Assembly (NCBI GenBank): GCA_946887065.1
Contig: CAMPKL010000058.1
Location: 1 to 11,323 of the forward strand
Source: an uncultured Bryobacterales bacterium
GTDB lineage: Bacteria > Acidobacteriota > Terriglobia > Bryobacterales > UBA6623
Reading direction: 5' to 3'
Length of the DNA: 11,323 bases
The notes under the pieces are model-generated. The model had not been told where the DNA came from. It saw only the letters and a list, made by a program, of their open reading frames with translations, and ran no database searches. Position numbers and translations under genes: made by a program. Shown here piece by piece: positions 5,687 through 11,323 of this stretch. The first letter of the stretch is position 1; each line of letters opens with the position of its first letter.

Positions 5687-7360
5687 GCCGATCAACAACT
5701 GGAAATCATCCCTTTAGGCGGACTTGGCGAGTTCGGCATGAACATGATGGCGATGCGCTGCGGCGACGACATCATCGTCATCGACGCGGGAATCCTCTTC
5801 CCCGGCCCGGACCTGCACGGCGTCGACGTCATCGTTCCCGATCTCCGTTGGTTGCTGGACCACGCCGCCAACGTCCGCGGTTTGATCCTCACCCACGGCC
5901 ATGAGGACCACGTCGGAGCGGTCCCCTACCTGCTGTCCCAGCTACATCTGCCCATTTATGCCACCCAGTTCACCGAGGCCCTCGTACGCCGCCGCCTCGA
6001 CGAGCATGAGTTCGACAAGAAACCCGACATCCGCCGGATGAAGTTCCGGCAGAAGTTCAAGCTTGGTTGCTTCACGATCGACCCCATTCACGTCACGCAC
6101 TCGACCCTCGATTGCGCCGCTCTCGCCATCGACACGCCCCTCGGCGTCGTCATCCACACCGCCGACTACAAAATCGATCAAACTCCCGTCGGCGACTCGC
6201 TGTTCGACCTGCACGCTTTCGCCGAATACGGCTCAAGGGGCGTCCTGCTGCTGCTTTCGGACTCGACCAACGTCGACCGTCCCGGCTTTACGCCCTCCGA
6301 GCGTGCCGTCCGGCCCGCCTTCGAGGACATCTTCGCCCGTGCCGAAAAGGGGCTGTTCTTTACTTGCTTTTCTTCCGCGATTCCCCGTGTTCAACAGATC
6401 ATCGATCTCTCCGTGCATCACGGCCGCAAAGTCGCATTGATCGGCCGCAGTCTCTCTAGCGCGAACGAACTCGCTCACGAACTCGGCCTGCTGCGCATTC
6501 CCGACGGCTCCTTCGTGCGGCCTCAGGAACTCTACAAACTCCAGCCGCACCAGCGCACCGTCATCGTCTCCGGAAGCCAAGGCGAACCGCTGAGTTCGAT
6601 GGCCCGCGCCTCGGTCGGTCAGCACAAACATGCCGTCATCGAAGAAGGCGACAAGGTCGTGCTCAGCGCGCGCGCAATTCCCGGCAACGAGAAGGCCATC
6701 TATCGCATGGTCGACCATCTATGCCAACGCGGGGCCGAGGTCTTCTATGGCCAACAAACTCCGCCTTTGCACGTCTCCGGCCACGGCGCCCAGGAGGAGC
6801 TGAAGCTCATCCTCAACCTCGTGCGTCCGCGCTACTTCGTGCCCGTGCACGGCGAGTACCGCCAGCTAGCCAGCCACGCCCGCTTAGCGGCGCCGTTGCG
6901 TGACCAAGGCCTCGAAGAAACCTTCCTGCTGCAGACCGGCGAAACCCTGCTCATCGACGAGTACGGCGCCCGCCGCGGCGAAGACGTCGATGTCGGCCGC
7001 GTCTTCATCGACACGGGCACCGGCGACGAAATCATCGAACAGATGGTCATCAGCGATCGCCGCAGCCTCTCCGCGTTCGGCGTCATCGTGCCAATCGTGA
7101 CTATCAACCGCCGTACCGGCGAAATGGTGGGCGAGCCCGAAATCGTGTCTCGCGGCTTCGTCGTCTCCGAAGGCGGCGAAGAGCTAATCGATGAAGCCTA
7201 CGAAATCATCGCCGAAACCGTACTCAGTTCTTCCAAAGAAGAAGCTGCCGACATCGGCGTCATGGAAGAGAAGATTCGTACCGATCTGCGCCGCTTCCTT
7301 TCTCGGAAGACGTCGCGCGCCAGTCGGCCTTTGATCGCGCCGGTGGTTCTCGAAGCTTAG
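5684..7360 (+). CDS. rnj: Ribonuclease J (metallo-beta-lactamase/beta-CASP RNase)
   Basis: 558 residues from the CTG start (540 from ATG 5738). Dual 5'-to-3' exonuclease and endonuclease for mRNA decay and rRNA maturation, cytosolic, usually a dimer or tetramer. Numbering from CTG: N-terminal LEIIPLGGLGEFGMN; zinc motif HGHEDH (His71, His73, Asp75, His76); HVTHSTLD (His139); HTADYK with metal-binding Asp161 (Ala replaces the usual Gly of TGDxK); LLLSDSTN (189-196), the serine-rich motif at the entrance to the beta-CASP domain (about 205-365); ARAIPGNE; SGHG (His367); and HGEYRQL (His389), which helps bind the 5' phosphate or metal. A C-terminal domain (about 450-558) is present. All catalytic residues are intact. 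It is last in the greA run, 67 nt after the preceding gene, and its stop interlocks with that of the convergent VWFA gene. Confidence 0.95.
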   Translation: MADQQLEIIPLGGLGEFGMNMMAMRCGDDIIVIDAGILFPGPDLHGVDVIVPDLRWLLDHAANVRGLILTHGHEDHVGAVPYLLSQLHLPIYATQFTEALVRRRLDEHEFDKKPDIRRMKFRQKFKLGCFTIDPIHVTHSTLDCAALAIDTPLGVVIHTADYKIDQTPVGDSLFDLHAFAEYGSRGVLLLLSDSTNVDRPGFTPSERAVRPAFEDIFARAEKGLFFTCFSSAIPRVQQIIDLSVHHGRKVALIGRSLSSANELAHELGLLRIPDGSFVRPQELYKLQPHQRTVIVSGSQGEPLSSMARASVGQHKHAVIEEGDKVVLSARAIPGNEKAIYRMVDHLCQRGAEVFYGQQTPPLHVSGHGAQEELKLILNLVRPRYFVPVHGEYRQLASHARLAAPLRDQGLEETFLLQTGETLLIDEYGARRGEDVDVGRVFIDTGTGDEIIEQMVISDRRSLSAFGVIVPIVTINRRTGEMVGEPEIVSRGFVVSEGGEELIDEAYEIIAETVLSSSKEEAADIGVMEEKIRTDLRRFLSRKTSRASRPLIAPVVLEA

Positions 7361-8406
7361 TCGCCGCCGCCCGCAGTCGGCAGGCCGGTCGGGGGGAAGT
7401 AGCCCTTGCGGTGAAACACGTTGATCTTGGTCTCGGCGTTCAACTTGACGCGAATATCGAGCTGCCGATAGATGTTGTCCGAAAACGGCTTGGGCGGCGA
7501 ATAACCCAAGATGTACTGGCTCTGTACCTGTCCCGAAATACCCAAAACAGCGGTGTACAAGGCTTCCAGCTGCGCCCGTGCATACAACCCCGTGCCGACT
7601 TCGTACTGATAATTGCCCGCATCCTGTGGCTTCGACAAGTAGCCGTTAATGTCCTTGTGGATCTTCTCCATCGGGAACACTACCGTTCCTCCCGTCGCTT
7701 CGGCGATATCCCTGAGGTTCTTGCCTTCGTCGACCTGGAAGCCGAACGCCTCCGTACTGACCGCGTACACCGTGACTTGCTGCTGCTGGCAGGCGAAAAT
7801 CGCTTGCTCCATCGAGCGCTTGCTGGCATTGTCATGCCCGTCGCCGACAATGACCACTATTTTGCGCGGTTCGTCCACTCCTTGGTACGGCGACGATTGC
7901 AGCTTGTTGTTGCAGGCCTCGTAGATGGCATCGACCATCGAACTGCCGCCGCCGTGCTTGAGCTTGCTCATGCGGTCGGCGATGGCCCCGGGATCGCGCG
8001 TATAGTCAACCAGCATATCGACTTCGGTCTGATAGCCGATCAAGAAGGCCTCGTTGTCTCCGCCCTCGGGTACCATCAAGAACGCCAAATCGCCAATCGA
8101 CTCCTGGTAGTTCTTGTAGTAGAGCCGCGCCGTATTGCTCAGGTCGACTAAGAAACCCACGCGGATGCGCGGCTTGTTTTCCTCGTCCTGGCTCTCGGTG
8201 AAGTAGCGGATGTCGACCTTCTGGCCGTCCTCGTAGACCTCGAAATCATCCTTCTTGAGATCAACGATGAAGCGCCCCTCATCGTCCGTCACCGTTACCG
8301 GCACGTTGACCACGTTGACGTCGACGAGAATCGACGTATCCTGCTCCGCCTCCTGGGCGAATGCCGGCAAAGCGCAAAGCGCGGCGAGAACGATCAAGAG
8401 TCGCAT
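7357..8406 (-). CDS. Secreted VWFA-related Acidobacterial domain protein
   Basis: 349 residues. The signal peptide is MRLLIVLAALCALPAFA, cleaved about 17/18. Then comes a beta-rich N-terminal domain ('VNVVNVPVTVTDDEGRFI…DFEVYEDGQ', about 29-70), characteristic of the TIGR03436-type proteins abundant in Acidobacteriota. The von Willebrand A fold spans about 81-245. The MIDAS motif reads DLSNT (Asp88, Ser90, Thr92) rather than DxSxS, the threonine position is within GGGSSMVDA (152-160), and VGDGHDNASK (187-196) supplies the third motif. The C-terminal part (about 275-340, 'SQYILGYSPPKP…HRKGYFPP') is the usual family ending. Probable role: periplasmic or outer-membrane-facing protein or metal-mediated ligand binding; no partner is encoded nearby. 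The Shine-Dalgarno (GGAG, minus strand, 8420-8417) lies 10 nt from the ATG. Confidence 0.93.
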   Translation of the reverse strand: MRLLIVLAALCALPAFAQEAEQDTSILVDVNVVNVPVTVTDDEGRFIVDLKKDDFEVYEDGQKVDIRYFTESQDEENKPRIRVGFLVDLSNTARLYYKNYQESIGDLAFLMVPEGGDNEAFLIGYQTEVDMLVDYTRDPGAIADRMSKLKHGGGSSMVDAIYEACNNKLQSSPYQGVDEPRKIVVIVGDGHDNASKRSMEQAIFACQQQQVTVYAVSTEAFGFQVDEGKNLRDIAEATGGTVVFPMEKIHKDINGYLSKPQDAGNYQYEVGTGLYARAQLEALYTAVLGISGQVQSQYILGYSPPKPFSDNIYRQLDIRVKLNAETKINVFHRKGYFPPTGLPTAGGGD

Positions 8407-8516
8407 GGGCGTAGTTCTCCGAGGTTCATTCTAGCCTACCTCCACCAACCACGATGTAAACCGTGCCCTACCGGCAGCCGGCCGCCCCTCTGTCTTGGCC
8501 TCCACCCGGTGATACA
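8407..8516. promoter_or_regulatory. Divergent promoter region between the VWFA and GMC oxidoreductase genes
   Basis: Both flanking genes read outward from these 110 nt, so it should contain two promoters. On the minus strand TAGAAT (plus-strand 8428-8433) is a good -10 hexamer 21 nt upstream of the VWFA ATG, with TTTACA (8455-8460) as a -35 at a long 21-bp spacing. On the plus strand TACAAT (8513-8518) overlaps the GMC ATG. CCGGCAGCCGG (8471-8481) is a short palindrome. No gene is visible. Confidence 0.4.
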
Positions 8517-10214
8517 ATGACCGCCGTGCAAGCCGTTAACCGTAACACGCAGACTTTTGATGCCATCGTTGTTGGTTCTGGGGCGACAGGCGGATGGGCT
8601 GCCAAGGAACTCGCCGAGGCCGGAATCAAGGTCGCTTTGATCGAAGCCGGCCCGATGGTAAGTGAAGCGGACTTCTCCGAACACGACCAACCTTACGACT
8701 GGAAATATCGCGGCTCGACTTCGCCCAAGTCGCGCGACCTCATGCGCAATCGCCCAATACAGGGCAAGTGCTACGCCGTCCGCGAAGGCAACTACAAGTG
8801 GTTCGTCGACGACTTCCAGAACCCTTACACGACGCCCACGGACAAGCCGTTTTGGTGGATTCGCGAGCGCGTCGTTGGCGGGCGATCCCTCTCGTGGGGC
8901 CGCCAGAGTTATCGCACCGGAGACATTGACTTCAAAGGCGCCAGCCGCGACGGCTACGGCATCGACTGGCCGATCCAGTACAGCGACCTGGTTCCCTACT
9001 ACGACAAGGTCGAGCGTTTCATCGGCATCAGTGGTCTAGAAGAAGGTCTGTCGCAGTTGCCAGACTCGATCTTCATGCCGCCGATGAAGTTCAGCTGCGG
9101 CGAGGCTCTGTTCCGCCAACGGCTCAAGACGAAGATGAATCGCGTCCTCACCATGGGACGCACCGCGATTCTCACCCAAGACCACAACGGGCGCGCAGCG
9201 TGTCATCATTGCGGGCCTTGCGAGCAAGGCTGTATCACCCATTCGTATTACTCGAGCCCGTTCACAACGATCCAAGCGGCGCAAGCGACCGGCAACATGA
9301 CGCTCATTACCGACGCCGTGGTCAGCCGCGTGACGAAAGACGCGAACACCGGTTTGGCTTCCGGCGTTAGGTATATCAACCGCACCAGGCGCGAAGAATA
9401 CGAGGCCAAGGCGAAGGTCGTGGTCTTGTGCGCCTCCACGCTGGAGTCCACGCGCATCCTGCTCAACTCCGAGCCCGGCGGCATGGCCAACTCTTCCGGC
9501 ACGCTTGGCCACTATTTGATGGATCACATCTACCAGGGCGGCGCTTCCGGCAAACTGCCTGAGTTATCAGCGAAACCGTGGCAGGGTATGCCGCAACGGC
9601 CGACCGGCATTTACATCCCGCGCTTCCGCAACATCGACCGCACGCACACCAACGGCATGATTCGCGGCTACGGTTTCCAGGGACGTTCGGGCGCGAACTT
9701 CGCCATGAGCGCGAGCGGCTTCGGGGCTACCTACAAGCAGGCCGTTCACGATCAGGCCGAGTGGTCCACCGGCATCACGGCGTGGTGCGAATCGCTGCCG
9801 CGCTACGAAAATCACGTCCAGCTGCACCCAACCCATAAAGACGCGTGGGGCATCCCGATTCTAGACATCGACATGGAGTGGAGTTCGAACGAACTCGCGC
9901 TGTGGAAAGACGCCCGCGAGCAAGCGGCCGAAATGCTCGAAGCCACCGGCCACAAGGACGTTCAACTGACGGGCGAAGTCTCCGTCCCGGGCTTCTGCAT
10001 CCACGAAGTCGGCACGGCGCGTATGAGCGAAGACCCAAAGAAGGGCGTTCTCAATAGGTTCGCGCAAGCGCACGATATTAGAAACCTCTTCGTCACCGAC
10101 GGCGCCGCCTGGACGTCCATCGCCTGCCAAAATCCGACACTGACGATGATGGCGATTACCGCGCGCACCTGCGACTTCATCCAGGATCAACTCAAAAAGG
10201 GCGGCTTGGCCTAG
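8517..10214 (+). CDS. GMC-family FAD oxidoreductase with C-x2-C-x2-C-x3-C motif
   Basis: 565 residues. It should oxidise an alcohol or sugar hydroxyl, passing electrons to FAD. The Rossmann motif is VVGSGATGGWAA (18-29), followed by ELAEAGIKVALIEAGP. GGRSLSWGRQ (121-130) is the FAD-covering region. The C-terminal GMC domain ends with the catalytic HEVGTARM (His496) and CQNPTLTMMAITARTCDFI (537-555; Asn539 is the second active-site residue). CHHCGPCEQGC (Cys229, 232, 235, 239) sits in the middle; this Cys-rich segment is shared by GMC enzymes related to glucoside 3-dehydrogenases and may hold an iron-sulfur cluster. No Tat or Sec signal is seen. I prefer ATG 8517 over GTG 8463, because the 18 extra residues are Pro-rich and unlike the family. 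A Shine-Dalgarno is lacking at both. The two small genes downstream probably share its transcript. Substrate unknown. Confidence 0.92.
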   Translation: MTAVQAVNRNTQTFDAIVVGSGATGGWAAKELAEAGIKVALIEAGPMVSEADFSEHDQPYDWKYRGSTSPKSRDLMRNRPIQGKCYAVREGNYKWFVDDFQNPYTTPTDKPFWWIRERVVGGRSLSWGRQSYRTGDIDFKGASRDGYGIDWPIQYSDLVPYYDKVERFIGISGLEEGLSQLPDSIFMPPMKFSCGEALFRQRLKTKMNRVLTMGRTAILTQDHNGRAACHHCGPCEQGCITHSYYSSPFTTIQAAQATGNMTLITDAVVSRVTKDANTGLASGVRYINRTRREEYEAKAKVVVLCASTLESTRILLNSEPGGMANSSGTLGHYLMDHIYQGGASGKLPELSAKPWQGMPQRPTGIYIPRFRNIDRTHTNGMIRGYGFQGRSGANFAMSASGFGATYKQAVHDQAEWSTGITAWCESLPRYENHVQLHPTHKDAWGIPILDIDMEWSSNELALWKDAREQAAEMLEATGHKDVQLTGEVSVPGFCIHEVGTARMSEDPKKGVLNRFAQAHDIRNLFVTDGAAWTSIACQNPTLTMMAITARTCDFIQDQLKKGGLA

Positions 10215-10265
10215 CGGTCACCAGCGTTTGGGAGCGTAACGATACTGCACGGAGGACTACATTTC

Positions 10266-10670
10266 ATGGCCGAACACGACAACGCTGCAACCGTCCGAGG
10301 ACTATACGACCAGTTAGGGCAAGGCGATATTGACGCAATGATCGGCGTTATGGCCGAGGACGTCAAATGGCAGCTGCCCGAGATTGACGAGGTGCCGCTC
10401 TCCGGCAAACGGCACGGGCAAGACGGTGTCCGCGAGTTTTTCACCGGCTTAACCGATGAGCATGACCTGAAGGAGATGAAGATCGACGATGTAGTCGCCC
10501 AAGGCTCCGCGGTCGTCGTGCTTGGACACTATTGTTGGCACGTGAAAGCGACGGACCGCAGCTTCAGCTCCGATTTCGCCCACGTCTTTCACTTGACGGG
10601 CGGTAAGATCGTGAGATTCCAGGAGTACCTGGATACGGCCGCGGTAGCCGCGGCTTATCAAGCTCGGTAG
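10266..10670 (+). CDS. NTF2-like (SnoaL-type) protein
   Basis: 134 residues, the usual size for a single NTF2/SnoaL cone fold. The opening helices 'AATVRGLYDQLGQGDIDAMI' lead to 'MAEDVKWQLP', then G-K-R-H-G-x-D-G-V-R-E-F-F and the closing beta-sheet 'SFSSDFAHVFHLTGGKIVRF', a common SnoaL pattern. Members act as small isomerases, hydrolases or ligand-binding proteins, so the activity cannot be read from sequence. The Shine-Dalgarno GGAGGA (10251-10256) is 9 nt from the ATG. It lies 51 nt after the GMC gene and 16 nt before the next gene, suggesting joint expression. A role acting on the GMC enzyme's substrate or product is inference from position only. Confidence 0.88.
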   Translation: MAEHDNAATVRGLYDQLGQGDIDAMIGVMAEDVKWQLPEIDEVPLSGKRHGQDGVREFFTGLTDEHDLKEMKIDDVVAQGSAVVVLGHYCWHVKATDRSFSSDFAHVFHLTGGKIVRFQEYLDTAAVAAAYQAR

Positions 10671-10686
10671 TCGTCAGGAGGTCAAG

Positions 10687-10971
10687 ATGATCGTCGTTCG
10701 CAATACCTTTGTCGCTAAACCGGGGCACGCCAGCAAGCTTGCCGCGCAATTGAAAGAAGCCGCTGCAATCGCCGAGATTCCGAACCATCGGATACTTACC
10801 GATCTCACGGGCGAATTCAACCGCGTTGTCCTGGAATACGAGGCCGCGGACATCGCTGAATTTCAGACCCGCATGCAGGAGTACACCAAGGGCGGCGCCT
10901 TCAAGGAAAAGATGAAGGGCTACACCGACCTCTGGCTCACCGGGACCCGCGAAATCTTCCAAATCGTCTGA
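10687..10971 (+). CDS. Small dimeric alpha/beta-barrel (NIPSNAP/ABM-like) protein
   Basis: 94 residues. The pattern 'MIVVRNTFVAKPGHASKLAAQLKEA', then a strand 'NHRILTDLTGEFNRVVLEYEAADIAEFQTRMQEY' and a C-terminal 'YTDLWLTGTREIFQIV', matches the ferredoxin-like dimeric alpha/beta-barrel fold (NIPSNAP, antibiotic biosynthesis monooxygenase or EthD type). No catalytic residue is identifiable. A strong Shine-Dalgarno, AGGAGGT (10676-10682), lies 4 nt from the ATG, and the gap to the NTF2-like gene is 16 nt, so the two are almost certainly cotranscribed. It ends 9 nt before the stop of the convergent broken gene. Such proteins are often accessory oxygenases or binding proteins; this role is not established here. 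Confidence 0.82.
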   Translation: MIVVRNTFVAKPGHASKLAAQLKEAAAIAEIPNHRILTDLTGEFNRVVLEYEAADIAEFQTRMQEYTKGGAFKEKMKGYTDLWLTGTREIFQIV

Positions 10972-10980
10972 GTTGCGATT

Positions 10981-11323
10981 CTACTGCCTGCCGAATTCCG
11001 CGCCCATCACTTCGTCTGCGAACTCAATTTCCGAGTCGATGGGGAACAACGTCGACTCCGCGTGTTGCCGTACTCACGAAACTCCACGTTGAGGCGCCGC
11101 GGAGCAGACCGGACGTCCAGGCCGTTCGATAGCGGAAAGCCGTGCGGCAGGCGGGTCGCCTCCGTCTTCACGCGCGCGGGGTCCGCCCTGTCTCCGCGCC
11201 GATCCGGACTGGTGGTTAGCATTGAGCTTCCACTGGGACGCTCCCCGTCTTGTAGTCGTAGATGAGCGCCGCTGGCGCCGCCGCCGAGACGACGGGCCAA
11301 ACGCATCCGCATCGCGCGCATGC
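10981..11323 (-). pseudogene. 3' part of an unrecognised gene with a broken frame
   Basis: Two minus-strand frames look coding and abut. The upper reads VKTEATRLPHGFPLSNGLDV, then RSAPRRLNVEFREYGN, and then turns into a low-quality tail (RSRRCSPSTRK). The lower reads AESTLFPIDSEIEFADEVM, then GAEFGRQ, and stops at 10981-10983. Joining them at about 11062-11066 with one added base gives a continuous, plausible protein end (…FREYGN-x-AESTLF…). Further upstream, a third frame carries 'ALIYDYKTGSVPVEAQC' and stops at 11216-11218, overlapping an ATG (11222-11220). This suggests a second frame break or a gene junction with a weak Shine-Dalgarno (GGAAG). The gene extends beyond the window edge. Function unrecognised. 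It may be a real pseudogene or reflect sequencing errors at the end of the clone. Confidence 0.5.

Noticed and set aside
6233..6718. Minus-strand open frame (161 codons) inside RNase J
   Set aside because: Shadow of a strongly conserved enzyme in GC-rich DNA; no family features.
7411..8151. Long plus-strand open frame (246 codons) opposite the VWFA gene
   Set aside because: It is antisense to a gene with a clear family, signal peptide and complete domain; its protein is Leu/Val/Arg-rich with no motif and no convincing Shine-Dalgarno.
8463..8516. GTG 8463 as start of the GMC oxidoreductase
   Set aside because: The added 18 residues are Pro-rich, unlike the family N-terminus, and there is no Shine-Dalgarno; the FAD motif sits at a normal distance from ATG 8517.
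1..11323. tRNA, rRNA, CRISPR array, transposon ends, toxin-antitoxin or defence genes
   Set aside because: Looked for by eye on both strands; no cloverleaf, regularly spaced repeats, transposase or characteristic motifs were seen.

Overview
The window looks like a chromosomal piece of an Acidobacteriota genome. The strongest clue is a secreted von Willebrand factor A protein of the 'VWFA-related Acidobacterial domain' type (minus strand, 7357-8406). The GC-rich codon use of the core genes and the mix of secreted metalloprotease, GMC oxidoreductase and small NTF2-like and ferredoxin-fold proteins fit an uncultured, Solibacter-like soil member. This assignment rests on recognising families, not on a database search.

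Layout. (1) 2-1396 (+): 3' part of a large Cys-containing surface or secreted protein with a DUF11-like C-terminal region, cut off by the window edge and followed by a strong intrinsic terminator. (2) 1455-4160 (-): a 901-residue secreted M11/gametolysin-like zinc metalloprotease with tandem NEW3-like beta-sandwich domains, converging on gene 1. Its leader carries a perfect 10-bp inverted repeat that ends directly against the Shine-Dalgarno sequence. (3) 4388-7360 (+): a core operon, greA, a CDP-alcohol phosphatidyltransferase resembling phosphatidylinositol-phosphate synthases, and ribonuclease J. It has a TATAAT -10 box and a perfect 11-bp hairpin at the predicted 5' end of its mRNA. RNase J appears to start at a CTG codon. 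(4) 7357-8406 (-): the VWFA protein, whose stop codon interlocks with that of RNase J (4-nt tail-to-tail overlap). (5) 8517-10971 (+): a probable three-gene operon, a GMC flavoprotein oxidoreductase with a C-x2-C-x2-C-x3-C cluster, an NTF2/SnoaL-like protein and a small dimeric alpha/beta-barrel (NIPSNAP/ABM-like) protein. (6) 10981-11323 (-): the 3' part of another gene whose reading frame is broken.

How the parts fit. GreA (RNA polymerase backtrack rescue) and RNase J (RNA decay and maturation) form an RNA-metabolism unit with a membrane-lipid enzyme between them. The three plus-strand genes at 8517-10971 look like a small redox or metabolic module of unknown substrate. The two large genes at the left are export-type accessory genes. 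No tRNA, rRNA, CRISPR array, transposase or phage gene was seen. I did not find a clear new multi-gene system. The most unusual signals are the CTG start of RNase J, the two leader hairpins, and the cysteine cluster in the GMC enzyme.
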